A DNA stretch of 64,000 nt from Spirosoma montaniterrae (GTDB lineage Bacteria; Bacteroidota; Bacteroidia; Cytophagales; Spirosomataceae). The notes under the pieces are model-generated. The model did no database searches. It worked only from the letters and a program-made list of their open reading frames with translations, and was not told the origin of the DNA. Below are positions 25,123 through 33,293 of this stretch, piece by piece (the first letter of the stretch is position 1; each line of letters begins with the position of its first letter). The translations under genes and the position numbers were made by a program. The stretch covers positions 1,612,001 through 1,676,000 of the forward strand of contig NZ_CP014263.1 in NCBI RefSeq assembly GCF_001988955.1, in the 5' to 3' direction.

Positions 25123-26430
25123 TTAGCCTTTCCTAATTTGCCCTACCTGTTTGTCAGCCAGGTCGGTAATGGCCGTAACGAGTCGGTCGAGGTCTTTGGG
25201 CGTGGTGTATATGTGGGGCGTCACGCGAACGCCACTGATATTCTCCCACACAACCGGCGAGGTATGAATTTTATACTGACCCAGTAACTGACTTTCGACC
25301 TCGCCCGGCTTCATGCCGTCGATAGAAAAAAGAGCCAACGCCCCGGCATAGTCAGGTTTGAGCGAAGTATGCACCCGCACGCCCGGCATCGACTGAACGC
25401 GCTCGGCCCAGTAATTTTTGAGGTAATGTAGCCGTGCGAACTTCCGCGCCGAACCAATGCCGAGGTGATAATCGACCGCCGTACCAATTGCCATTTCCGA
25501 CGCAAACGAGCGGGTGCCGAGCGTCTCGAATTTGCGAATATCCGGCCCGTCGGGTTTATCGTTGGAGAGTAAGGCCCACACGTCAGGAATGCGGTCTTTT
25601 TTGATGTACAGCATCCCGCTGCCAAAGGGCGCACACAGCCATTTGTGCAGGCTGGTAGCGTAAAAATCACAACCTAAATCAGGGATTTTGTAGTCGAGAT
25701 GGGCGAACGAATGTGCCCCATCGACAATCACCGCAATACCCCGTTTGCGGGCTTCGTCGGCGATTTTACGAACGGGTAGCACCTGACCAACCCAGTTGAT
25801 GAGGTGCGTAAGATGTACTACTTTGGTGCGGGGCGTAAAGGCCCGAACAAACTGCTCGACAAAATACTCGTCGGTTTCCTGCGGTAACGCCAGATTCAGA
25901 AATACCAGCTTTACACCATCGCGTTTTTCGCGTTGTTTCCAGGCATTGAGCATGTTCGGATAATCCTGCCGGGTCAGCACAACCTCGTCGCCCGCTTTCA
26001 GGTTAAGCCCGAAAATTACCGTGTTCAACCCTTCGGTGGCGTTGCGGTTAATGGCGAGTTCGTCGGGCGAGCAACCGGCAAGGTCGGCGAGTTTGCCGCG
26101 CAGGGCTTCGCGACCCTGATCCAGAATCCGCCACATATAATACGTAGGCGCTTCGTTGGCATACTGATAAAACCGGATGTGTGCGTCCTGCACCAGTTTC
26201 GGCTGCGGACTAACGCCCCCGTTGTTGAGGTTCAGCAGGTTGGGCGATACGGTAAAATCGGTTTTGATACGCGCCCAGAAATCTTCATCCCGCGCCCATT
26301 CGGCGGGCGATTTCAGCCCGGCATCGGGCAGTGGCTGCGCGTAGGCATCGGGCAGAAAACCGGGCAGCGCGAACGCCCCCGCAACGGCGGCACCCGACTG
26401 GCGAAAAAACGAACGGCGAGAGGTAGGCAT
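25123..26430 (-). CDS. Exported class V aminotransferase-fold protein (isopenicillin N epimerase-like)
   Basis: 435 residues with a clear Tat signal (MPTSRRSFFRQSGAAVAGAF). The PLP-dependent fold is indicated by NRNATEGLNTV, Asp237 in VDGAH and the Schiff-base Lys263 in TSLHKWLCAPFG. Relatives act as isopenicillin N epimerases or cysteine desulfurase-like enzymes. The twin-arginine leader implies export of a folded cofactor-loaded enzyme, matching the exported enolase-superfamily proteins nearby. The exact reaction is unknown. It converges with the ABC permease gene. Confidence 0.88.
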   Translation of the reverse strand: MPTSRRSFFRQSGAAVAGAFALPGFLPDAYAQPLPDAGLKSPAEWARDEDFWARIKTDFTVSPNLLNLNNGGVSPQPKLVQDAHIRFYQYANEAPTYYMWRILDQGREALRGKLADLAGCSPDELAINRNATEGLNTVIFGLNLKAGDEVVLTRQDYPNMLNAWKQREKRDGVKLVFLNLALPQETDEYFVEQFVRAFTPRTKVVHLTHLINWVGQVLPVRKIADEARKRGIAVIVDGAHSFAHLDYKIPDLGCDFYATSLHKWLCAPFGSGMLYIKKDRIPDVWALLSNDKPDGPDIRKFETLGTRSFASEMAIGTAVDYHLGIGSARKFARLHYLKNYWAERVQSMPGVRVHTSLKPDYAGALALFSIDGMKPGEVESQLLGQYKIHTSPVVWENISGVRVTPHIYTTPKDLDRLVTAITDLADKQVGQIRKG

Positions 26431-26517
26431 AAAACGATACAGGCTTGAGGATGAGCGACGTATCGTAAAGCTATTGATTTTTATGGAATATCGGGCAGAT
26501 GATGTACCGCTGTTTCG

Positions 26518-26559
26518 TATTCCGTAAGAGGCTGAATTTATTCAGCCTCTTACGGAATA
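26518..26559. terminator. 42-bp perfect palindrome downstream of menB
   Basis: Arms 26518-26537 and 26540-26559 are perfectly complementary 20-mers separated by two bases, with core TTCCGTAAGAGGCTGAAT. It lies 10 bases beyond the menB stop on the minus strand, so an RNA hairpin there could end transcription. A related 38-bp palindrome occurs at 29786-29823, so this is also a repeat family member. Confidence 0.75.
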
Positions 26560-26568
26560 GCCGGTCTA

Positions 26569-27393
26569 CTACGGAAATTTTGGAAACTTGCTAAAATCAG
26601 GTTTTCGCTTTTCCAGAAACGCGTCTTTCCCTTCTTTGGCTTCGTCCGACAGGTAGTACAGCAGCGTAGCATCGCCCGCGAGTTGCTGAATACCGGCCTG
26701 CCCGTCGAGTTCGGCGTTGAACGAAGCTTTCAGCATTCGGAGCGCGATGGGGCTTTTTTCGAGCATCTTGCGGCACCACTCAATGGTGGTCTCTTCCAGC
26801 TTATCGAGCGGCACTACTTTGTTCACTAAGCCCATGTCGAGAGCTTCCTGCGCGTTGTATTGATCGCAGAGATACCAGATTTCGCGGGCTTTTTTCTGGC
26901 CTACAATCCGGGCTAAATAACTGGCACCGAATCCACCATCGAACGAGCCAACTCTGGGGCCGGTTTGCCCAAAGCGGGCGTTGTCGGCGGCAATGCTCAG
27001 GTCGCAGACCACGTGCAGCACGTGTCCGCCCCCAATGGCATAACCCGCTACCATTGCTACCACGGGCTTCGGAATCCGGCGAATCTGCATTTGTAGGTCC
27101 AGCACGTTCAGGCGGGGCACAGCATCTTCGCCAATATAGCCGCCATGCCCCCGCACCGATTGGTCGCCACCAGAGCAGAACGCTTCACCGCCTTCGCCAG
27201 TTAGAATTACCACGCCTACGCGTTCGTCCTGCCGGGCCAGTTCCATCGCTTCCGACATCTCCTTCACGGTCAGGGGCGTAAAGGCGTTGCGCTTGTGTGG
27301 ACGGTTGATACTGATTTTGGCAATGCCGTCGTAATACGAGAAAATAATCTCCTGATATTCTTTAATCGTCTCCCAGGGGTAGTTGCTTGTCAT
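26569..27393 (-). CDS. menB: 1,4-dihydroxy-2-naphthoyl-CoA synthase
   Basis: 274 residues from ATG 27393; the open frame upstream is repeat sequence. It is a crotonase-fold enzyme that closes the second ring of the menaquinone naphthoquinone from O-succinylbenzoyl-CoA. Characteristic blocks are [29 protein letters not shown] (oxyanion hole) and [22 protein letters not shown], the last being diagnostic for MenB among crotonases. A menE-like gene lies 1.3 kb away on the other strand. Menaquinone is the usual respiratory quinone in Bacteroidota. Confidence 0.95.
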   Translation of the reverse strand: MTSNYPWETIKEYQEIIFSYYDGIAKISINRPHKRNAFTPLTVKEMSEAMELARQDERVGVVILTGEGGEAFCSGGDQSVRGHGGYIGEDAVPRLNVLDLQMQIRRIPKPVVAMVAGYAIGGGHVLHVVCDLSIAADNARFGQTGPRVGSFDGGFGASYLARIVGQKKAREIWYLCDQYNAQEALDMGLVNKVVPLDKLEETTIEWCRKMLEKSPIALRMLKASFNAELDGQAGIQQLAGDATLLYYLSDEAKEGKDAFLEKRKPDFSKFPKFP

Positions 27394-27407
27394 ACAGATT
27401 GAATGGT

Positions 27408-27486
27408 TGACTGATTGAGTGATTGAATGATTGAATGGGGCAGCTTGCGTCAGCATAATTCAATCATTCAACCACTCAATCAGTCA
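27408..27486. repeat. Inverted repeat of TGATTGAATGATT type
   Basis: 29-base arms at 27408-27436 and 27458-27486 match at 28 of 29 positions. They are built from short near-repeats of GATTGAAT. The 21-base loop contains CTTGCGTCAGCA. The right arm runs into the preceding minus-strand gene and contains its TGA stop (27480-27482). Related 8-base units form a longer array at 45621-45767. Confidence 0.85.
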
Positions 27487-27938
27487 GTATAAGATACATC
27501 GTGATACTGCACATCCCACGTGTGGTCGGCCATCATGCGGACGGTGGCAAGGCACCGCTCGAACGGAAATTTGCGGCCCCATTCGGTTGGGCCAACCATC
27601 GAGAGGGCGTCCTGACCGTTTTTGCGGGTGTAAAAATAATAGGTATGACCCACCACCGGCTCAAAACTCATCTGGGCCGAATAGATGCGCTCCGACACTT
27701 CGACCCGGTGCCGAATGGCTGTGGCCTGCTCGGCCAGCAGTTGCATCTGTTTATACAACTGGCTCAGTTGCATATCGGTCTGTTCGCGCATGGCCGCTAC
27801 GGCCCGGCCTGTAATTTTGCCTTTGTCTTCAGGGCGAATAACGGCTCCGCCTGCTGTGTGGGCATAAGCCAGCAGCCCCGGTGCTTCGGCTACTTTGTCA
27901 GGCGAAATGGGATTAACGAAAACTTTAGCTTCTTCCAT
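27480..27938 (-). CDS. DUF2452-type protein
   Basis: 152 residues from ATG 27938. The sequence resembles the DUF2452 family: a conserved VNPISPDKVAEAPGLLAYAHTAGGAVIRPEDKG-like beginning (shown here in part), a coiled region QLSQLYKQMQLLAEQATAI, and the motif SFEPVVGHTYYFYTRKNGQ. No function is known for the family. It is likely co-transcribed with menB, 86 bases downstream, across an intervening inverted repeat. No signal peptide or membrane segment is visible. Confidence 0.78.
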   Translation of the reverse strand: MEEAKVFVNPISPDKVAEAPGLLAYAHTAGGAVIRPEDKGKITGRAVAAMREQTDMQLSQLYKQMQLLAEQATAIRHRVEVSERIYSAQMSFEPVVGHTYYFYTRKNGQDALSMVGPTEWGRKFPFERCLATVRMMADHTWDVQYHDVSYTD

Positions 27939-28021
27939 GAATATGGGGTTAACCAACGGTAGAGCCGGATTGTTCGGTGCCGCAGAATGCCGAAAAAATG
28001 GCATATTTACGGCAGGAAAAT

Positions 28022-28132
28022 GAGAAATTAAAAGTGAATAGTGAAGAATGAGAGATCAATTCTAAAGTAGGGTCAAGGGACTATTGACCGTTCATCGCTC
28101 ACTATCAACTTTTCATTTTTCACTATTCACTA
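28022..28132. repeat. Imperfect inverted repeat of AGTGAATAGTGAA type
   Basis: The left part (about 28025-28060, containing AAAGTGAATAGTGAAGAATG) is imperfectly complementary to the right part (about 28098-28132, containing TTTCACTATTCAC). It occupies most of the gap between two divergent genes (DUF2452 and Rieske). It belongs to the same class of junction hairpins as others in the window but has its own sequence. Confidence 0.65.
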
Positions 28133-28166
28133 AAAAATATTGCCTGCAAAAATACAACGAACCGCT

Positions 28167-28619
28167 ATGGAAACCAGCCCTACAACCATTGACCGTCAGG
28201 AGTTTTTTCGCCGGGTGGGCACGGGCGTGGGTGCTATCTGGCTCATGCGTTGCCTGGCGGGCTGCTCCAGCGAAGCCAACGGCGACCCCGCTCCCAACGG
28301 CGGGCGTAACGTAGATTTCACGCTGAACCTGACCGAAAAAGCCAACGAAATACTGAAAACGAAAGGCGGTTATGTGGTGGTCAACGATATTATTGTCGCC
28401 CAAACCAAAGACGGTCAGTTCGTAGCGGTGTCGGCCAATTGTACGCACCAGAACACCCAACTGACTTACCGGCCTATAGAGAACCTGTTTTATTGTCCGC
28501 TGCACTTATCGCGTTTCGATGCAACAGGCCGGGTGCTGAATGGCCCCGCAGCCCAGGCTCTGACTGCCTATAAAGTAACGGCTAATCTGGGAGCAAATAC
28601 GGTACGGATTTTTGAGTGA
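28167..28619 (+). CDS. Rieske [2Fe-2S] lipoprotein
   Basis: 150 residues from ATG 28167. Ligands of a Rieske cluster are all present: Cys92-x-His94 (ANCTHQNTQL) and Cys110-x-x-His113 (FYCPLHLSRFD). The N-terminus combines an RR pair (EFFRRVGTG), a hydrophobic stretch and a lipobox LAGC ending at Cys33, so it may be a membrane-anchored electron-transfer protein outside the cytoplasm. Its position between menaquinone genes would fit a quinol-linked chain. No cytochrome b partner is visible in the window. Confidence 0.88.
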   Translation: METSPTTIDRQEFFRRVGTGVGAIWLMRCLAGCSSEANGDPAPNGGRNVDFTLNLTEKANEILKTKGGYVVVNDIIVAQTKDGQFVAVSANCTHQNTQLTYRPIENLFYCPLHLSRFDATGRVLNGPAAQALTAYKVTANLGANTVRIFE

Positions 28620-28725
28620 TGAACGATGAACGATGAGTGATGAGTGTTTCTCTTGCGTCAGCAAACTCATCACTCATCACTCATCACTCATCACTCATCA
28701 CTTATCACTTATCACTTATCACTCC
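28614..28725. repeat. Inverted repeat of GATGAGTGATGA type between Rieske gene and menE
   Basis: A left arm of about 35 bases (28614-28648; GATGAACGATGAGTGATGAG) faces a longer right arm of near-tandem CATCACT units (28663-28725). The loop contains CTTGCGTCAGCA (28652-28663), identical to the loop core of the inverted repeat at 27408-27486. The repeat overlaps the Rieske stop and ends five bases before the menE ATG. Translated, it yields the spurious leader ITHHSSLITYHLSLI. Confidence 0.8.
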
Positions 28726-28729
28726 TCCA

Positions 28730-29806
28730 ATGCTTCTCTCAGCGTCTCTGCTTCCCGAACCTGCAACCTCTTATGAAGCTGAAGCTACTGCGTTTTGCCG
28801 GGCGTGGCTTGGCGGGCAGGATACGTTTACGCTACACACCTCTGGCTCAACGGGTTCGCCCAAGCCCATTGTACTCACGCGGGCGCAGATGCGGGCGAGC
28901 GCACACCTGACCGGCCAAACGCTGGGCCTGCAACCGGGCGATGCCGCGCTGGTGTGCCTGAACGTTCGCTACGTGGCCGGGGTGATGATGCTTGTACGCG
29001 GGCTGGAACTGGGCCTGCCAATGACGCTCATCGAACCCACGGGCAACCCACTGGCTGGCTTTTCGGTCGATACGACGTTTGCCTTCACGGCTTTGGTGCC
29101 GCTGCAACTACAGGCCATTCTGGAGAATACGCCCGATAAACTGCCGATTCTGAATCGGATGAAAGCGATTCTGGTAGGTGGAGCCGCCACAAGCCCCGCA
29201 CTTGAACAGGCGTTGCAGGCGATTGACGCGCCGGTCTATGCCACCTATGGTATGACCGAAACCGTGTCGCATATTGCGCTGCGTCGGCTCAACGGTCCTG
29301 ATCGCAGTGATTTGTTTACGGCTCTCGAAGGCGTTTCGCTTGGCACCGACGAGCGGGGGTGTCTGCATATTACGTCGGCAGTTACCAACTTTGAGCGCGT
29401 TCAGACCAATGATGTCGTTGAACGGCTTGATGAAAAGAGATTTCGGTTATTGGGCCGGGCCGATATGGTCATCAACAGTGGTGGCGTGAAGGTGCAGCCG
29501 GAGCCGGTCGAGCGGGTTGTGCAGGAGGTGCTGGCCCGTTTCGGGCTGATGCCGCGCCTGTTTGTAGCGGGCCTGCCCGATGAGCGGCTGGGCCAACAGG
29601 TTACGGTTATCATTGAGCAGATGTCGATAAACGGCACTCAGTGGGCTGCGATACAGAATGCCGTTCGGGTGCGGCTGGGGCCATACGCCGTGCCGAAAGA
29701 CTGGCAAATTGTACCGACCTTTGCCGAAACGCCCACCGGCAAAATTGACCACAGGGCAACGATTGACCTGTTGTTTTCTAAAGACTTCCGTAAGCAGGCG
29801 AATTAA
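28730..29806 (+). CDS. menE: AMP-dependent acyl-CoA ligase, probable O-succinylbenzoate--CoA ligase
   Basis: 358 residues from ATG 28730; earlier in-frame starts lie in repeat DNA. Adenylating-enzyme motifs are in order: HTSGSTGSPKP (phosphate loop), YGMTETVSH, GRADMVINSGGVKV (hinge) and PTGKIDH with the catalytic Lys. The short length is typical of MenE in Bacteroidota. It would make O-succinylbenzoyl-CoA, the substrate of MenB nearby. The last residues (FRKQAN) and the stop are encoded inside a 38-bp palindrome. Confidence 0.85.
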   Translation: MLLSASLLPEPATSYEAEATAFCRAWLGGQDTFTLHTSGSTGSPKPIVLTRAQMRASAHLTGQTLGLQPGDAALVCLNVRYVAGVMMLVRGLELGLPMTLIEPTGNPLAGFSVDTTFAFTALVPLQLQAILENTPDKLPILNRMKAILVGGAATSPALEQALQAIDAPVYATYGMTETVSHIALRRLNGPDRSDLFTALEGVSLGTDERGCLHITSAVTNFERVQTNDVVERLDEKRFRLLGRADMVINSGGVKVQPEPVERVVQEVLARFGLMPRLFVAGLPDERLGQQVTVIIEQMSINGTQWAAIQNAVRVRLGPYAVPKDWQIVPTFAETPTGKIDHRATIDLLFSKDFRKQAN

Positions 29807-29823
29807 TTCACCCGCTTACGGAA
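29786..29823. repeat. 38-bp palindrome overlapping the menE stop
   Basis: Left half 29786-29804 and right half 29805-29823 are complementary at 17 of 19 positions with no spacer. The outer sequence TTCCGTAAG...CTTACGGAA and the total length equal those of the palindrome near menB (26520-26557). It contains the TAA stop at 29804-29806 and probably also serves as a terminator hairpin. Confidence 0.8.
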
Positions 29824-29854
29824 CGATGTCCGGCATAATTCATAAACCGCTCCG

Positions 29855-30592
29855 ATGTCTTTTACCTCGCTTCAGATTCGCTTCCAAACGGCCCGGTCGT
29901 TGCCCGCGCCCTATGCTTACTTTTATACGCTCGCGGCCAAACCTGCCAACACCGCCGTGCAAATTGACTTCTCCATTACATACCCCGACCGCGACGACAT
30001 TGACGACGACGAATTGCTGGCCGAAGGATTCACGCGCGACGACGATTTTAGCTGGTCGGGGCAACTGCCCAACGCGTGGTTGCAAACGTTGACCGAATTA
30101 ATCAGCAAAACCCAATTGAGGGCTGTAGACGAGGATGCATTGGACGAAGATGATGAGTTCTGGGACGTAATGCTCGAACAAAACGGGCAACAGCGTCAAA
30201 CGGGGCGACCAACCGATACCGACGGCTGGCAATATAGCCTTCAGGAGTTAATACAGGCCATTTACGAGAAAATGGGCCGCGAACGTCCGTTCGAGCTTAC
30301 GTTTCTGTCGCAGAACGGGCCGAACGACTCGTTTGAACGGCGCGTAACCGCTTCGTTTGCAGATCGTTCGGTATTGATTCGTACAATGCAAAACCAGCGC
30401 GATGAAAAAAGCTACCGCCCGTGGTCGGCCCTGAAACGGCTGATGAGCGAAATTTACGCCCACGATTATGACCCCGACGAGTCTCAGCCCAAACGACCCC
30501 GGCAACCCGGCCAATGGTTAAACCTTGGCACCGACGAATGGTATGAGATCAGTGACAAAAAGAAGATCGCTGAACTGCTGATGCGACTGTAA
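29855..30592 (+). CDS. Acidic cytosolic protein of unknown function
   Basis: 245 residues without signal peptide or membrane helices. The N-terminal half is acidic (DRDDIDDDELLAEGFTRDDDF, then DEDALDEDDEFWDVML). The second half contains WQYSLQELIQAIYEKMGRERPFEL and a mixed alpha/beta pattern, ending in a helix KKKIAELLMRL. I do not recognise a family. It lies 48 bases after menE and is followed by a strong intrinsic terminator, so it closes that transcription unit. Confidence 0.72.
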   Translation: MSFTSLQIRFQTARSLPAPYAYFYTLAAKPANTAVQIDFSITYPDRDDIDDDELLAEGFTRDDDFSWSGQLPNAWLQTLTELISKTQLRAVDEDALDEDDEFWDVMLEQNGQQRQTGRPTDTDGWQYSLQELIQAIYEKMGRERPFELTFLSQNGPNDSFERRVTASFADRSVLIRTMQNQRDEKSYRPWSALKRLMSEIYAHDYDPDESQPKRPRQPGQWLNLGTDEWYEISDKKKIAELLMRL

Positions 30593-30636
30593 ACTGAACT
30601 ATTTTTAGTTTATATTTGCTCTAAATCAAGCGGTTT

Positions 30637-30667
30637 GCTGACCGGAGAAACAGGGTCAGCGTTTTTT
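30637..30667 (+). terminator. Intrinsic terminator before the DEAD-box helicase gene
   Basis: GCTGACC (30637-30643) pairs with GGTCAGC (30654-30660) across a 10-base loop and is followed by GTTTTTT. The simplest reading is a terminator for the unknown gene ending at 30592. A TATATTTG promoter-like element at 30611-30618 lies upstream, so the hairpin could alternatively sit in the helicase leader and act as an attenuator. Confidence 0.75.
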
Positions 30668-30689
30668 ACCACCAACACAAGCTGACACG

Positions 30690-32201
30690 TTGATATTCTC
30701 TGAATTTAATCTGCACGACGACCTGCTGGCCGGTGTAGACGCCATGAACTACCTGAAGGCTACGCCCATTCAGGAGTTGGCTATCCCCAAAATCCTCGAA
30801 GGTAAAGACCTCATCGCCAGTGCCCAAACCGGCACCGGCAAAACAGCGGCCTACCTGATTCCGCTCCTCGACCGCATCTCGCACGCCGACCACGATCATA
30901 CCAGTACGCTCATTCTGGTGCCTACCCGCGAACTCGCCAAGCAAATCGACGAACAGGTCGAAGGCTTTGGCTATTTTGTATCGGCTACCAGCATCGCTAT
31001 TTACGGCGGAGGCAAAGGCGACGACTGGGACAAGCAGCGCAAAGCTCTCGAAACCGGAGCCGACATTATTATTGCTACCCCCGGCAGGCTGATTGCACAC
31101 ATGCAGCTCGGCTATGTCAAATTCAATAAAATCGACTATCTCGTACTCGATGAGGCCGACAAGATGCTCGATATGGGCTTTTCGGACGACATCCTGAATA
31201 TTGTTGACAAAATTCCGGCCAAGCGGCAGACGCTGCTGTTCTCGGCTACAATGCCCAATAAAATTCGCGAATTTGCCAGGCGCATTCTGACTGATCCCGA
31301 AGAAATTCGGCTGGCCGTATCGAAACCGGCGGCTGGTATCGATCAGCAGTTTTACATGGCTTTCGAGAATCAGAAATTGCCCTTACTGGCTCATTTGATC
31401 AAAAATAGCTCGAAGCCGGTGCAGAGCATGGTGCTGTTTACGTCCAAAAAAGCCGAAGTCAACAGCATTGTGCGGACATTGAGTAAACTTGGTTATGAAG
31501 CACGCGGCATCAGTTCCGACCTCGAACAGGACGCCCGCGAGGTAGTACTGCGCGATTTCAAAAATAAACAATTCCCGATTTTAGTTGCGACCGACGTGCT
31601 CTCACGCGGTATCGACATCGACAACCTGACGCACGTTGTTAACTACGATACTCCCCGCGACGCCGAAGATTACGTTCACCGCATTGGCCGCACAGCGCGG
31701 GCGTCGACCACCGGCACGGCTATTACGTTTATCAGCGATCAGGATCAGAATCGTATTGTTGCTATTGAGCGGCTGATCGAGCGCGAAATTGAAAAACAAT
31801 CGCTGACCGAAGAACTCGGTATGGGCAAAGCCCCGGAGTATGACCCGAAACGATTCGGTCGGCGACGGGAGCAGAATTGGGGCCGCAACGACCGGCGGGG
31901 CGATGGAAAGCCACGTGCCCAACAACCCCGCCCCGAAGCCGCAAACGAGACCGAATCTGGCGAAAAACGGGAAGGTAAAAATAACCGCAACAAACGCCGT
32001 CGCGATGGTAAGCCCCGTCCGCAGGGTGTTGCAGTCGAGGGCGAAATTCCAGCGGTAGTGACTGCCGGTGCTGCAACGGTGGTGGTAAACGCTGACGACG
32101 GACAGGCAACCGACAAGCCTAAACGCCGGAAAAAGCGTCGGCGCGGGCCGCGTGGCGAAGAGCAGCCGGCAACTGCGCCCGTACCGGTAGGGCAGGAGTA
32201 G
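30690..32201 (+). CDS. DEAD-box RNA helicase (RhlE-like)
   Basis: 503 residues from a TTG start, which keeps the conserved Phe upstream of the Q motif (SEFNLHDDLL, then ATPIQ). Motifs follow in order: AQTGTGKT (45-52), PTRELA, VLDEADKML, SAT, DVLSRGIDI and HRIGRTAR. The C-terminal tail of about 125 residues is strongly basic and low complexity (RFGRRREQNWGRNDRRGDG, KPKRRKKRRRGPRG) and probably binds RNA. Such helicases remodel ribosomal RNA or mRNA, often at low temperature. Confidence 0.92.
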   Translation: MIFSEFNLHDDLLAGVDAMNYLKATPIQELAIPKILEGKDLIASAQTGTGKTAAYLIPLLDRISHADHDHTSTLILVPTRELAKQIDEQVEGFGYFVSATSIAIYGGGKGDDWDKQRKALETGADIIIATPGRLIAHMQLGYVKFNKIDYLVLDEADKMLDMGFSDDILNIVDKIPAKRQTLLFSATMPNKIREFARRILTDPEEIRLAVSKPAAGIDQQFYMAFENQKLPLLAHLIKNSSKPVQSMVLFTSKKAEVNSIVRTLSKLGYEARGISSDLEQDAREVVLRDFKNKQFPILVATDVLSRGIDIDNLTHVVNYDTPRDAEDYVHRIGRTARASTTGTAITFISDQDQNRIVAIERLIEREIEKQSLTEELGMGKAPEYDPKRFGRRREQNWGRNDRRGDGKPRAQQPRPEAANETESGEKREGKNNRNKRRRDGKPRPQGVAVEGEIPAVVTAGAATVVVNADDGQATDKPKRRKKRRRGPRGEEQPATAPVPVGQE

Positions 32202-32256
32202 GTTTCAAACAATCTACTGGCTGTGTAGGTTGAACGGCTAACCAAACTCGACGCAG

Positions 32257-33234
32257 ATGGAAAGCCAATTTGAAACCGACGTTCCGATCTATCATGATCC
32301 TGTTGCAACTCCGCCCCAATCGCCCTACGATGTAACCCACGACGTGGCGGGGCTAAGAACCTTATTTGTTAATGTATTTTTTATTGGTACGCCCGGCTCC
32401 GGTAATCCGTGGGTGCTGGTCGATGCAGGTTTAGCCGGGTACACCGGGCAAATTCGCCGGAGAGCCGAACACTTGTTTGGCACCAACAATCCGCCAAAAG
32501 CCATTGTGCTGACCCACGGTCATGCCGACCATACGGGTTCGCTGCGGAGCCTGCTGAAACAGTGGAATGCCCCTGTATATGCCCACAAACTTGAACTGCC
32601 TTACCTAACCGGCAAGTCGAGCTACCCACCACCCGATCCGGCCATTGGTGGAGGCTTGATGGCGTACATTTCGTTTATTTTCCCCATTGGTCCCGATGAC
32701 TTTGGCGACCATATTCGGGCTATTCCCGATAATGGGGAGATACCTGAACTGCTTGGCTGGCAGGTGATTCATACGCCGGGCCATGCACCGGGCCACGTTT
32801 CCCTCTTTCGCGAAACCGACCGGACACTGATTGCGGGCGATGCGTTCGTAACAACCAATCAGAATTCAGCACTGGCGGTAGCGCAGCAAAAAGAGGAATT
32901 TCATGGACCACCCGCCTATTTCACCTGCGACTGGGAAGCCGCCCGGCAGTCGGTTGAGCGATTGGCAACACTGAATCCACTGGCTGTTGGCACAGGGCAT
33001 GGCGTGTCGGTGCGGGGCTACGAACTGCAAATCAAGCTCAACCACTTAGCCGAACATTTTGACGAACAGTCGATTCCGTCGGAAGGTCGTTATGTGAAGC
33101 AGCCGGCCCGAACCGACGAGACCGGCATTGTCGATATGCCCGCGCCGACTTCATTCCATGTAGCCCGCGCACTCGGCTGGGGACTGCTGGCGGGCGTTCT
33201 GGCCTACGCGCTATGGCCGAAGTCTGACGAGTAG
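32257..33234 (+). CDS. Metallo-beta-lactamase-fold hydrolase with C-terminal membrane anchor
   Basis: 325 residues. The metal site is complete: His87, His89, Asp91 and His92 in LTHGHADHTGS, with HTPGHAPGH, AGDAFVT and GTGHG further on. Unusually, residues about 303-320 (ARALGWGLLAGVLAYALW) form a single hydrophobic helix close to the end, suggesting a tail-anchored enzyme facing the cytoplasm. The substrate is unknown; glyoxalase II-like or lactonase-like activity is possible. Confidence 0.87.
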   Translation: MESQFETDVPIYHDPVATPPQSPYDVTHDVAGLRTLFVNVFFIGTPGSGNPWVLVDAGLAGYTGQIRRRAEHLFGTNNPPKAIVLTHGHADHTGSLRSLLKQWNAPVYAHKLELPYLTGKSSYPPPDPAIGGGLMAYISFIFPIGPDDFGDHIRAIPDNGEIPELLGWQVIHTPGHAPGHVSLFRETDRTLIAGDAFVTTNQNSALAVAQQKEEFHGPPAYFTCDWEAARQSVERLATLNPLAVGTGHGVSVRGYELQIKLNHLAEHFDEQSIPSEGRYVKQPARTDETGIVDMPAPTSFHVARALGWGLLAGVLAYALWPKSDE

Positions 33235-33247
33235 CGTACTTTCTCTA

Positions 33248-33293
33248 AGCCATGATTCGTACCTTTGCCCGTAAAGCAGTACGAATCATGGCT
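33248..33293. promoter_or_regulatory. Perfect inverted repeat spanning promoter and start of rnhA
   Basis: AGCCATGATTCGTAC (33248-33262) and GTACGAATCATGGCT (33279-33293) are perfect 15-bp complements 16 bases apart. A TACCTTTG element (33260-33267), matching the Bacteroidota -7 consensus TAnnTTTG, sits at the inner edge of the left arm, and the right arm contains the RNase H ATG (33288). It could be an operator over the promoter or an RNA hairpin hiding the start. Confidence 0.7.

Noticed and set aside
28637..28729. N-terminal extension of the menE-like protein (SLITHHSSLITYHLSLI)
   Set aside because: It is translation of the GATGAGTGA-type repeat; family homology begins after ATG 28730.
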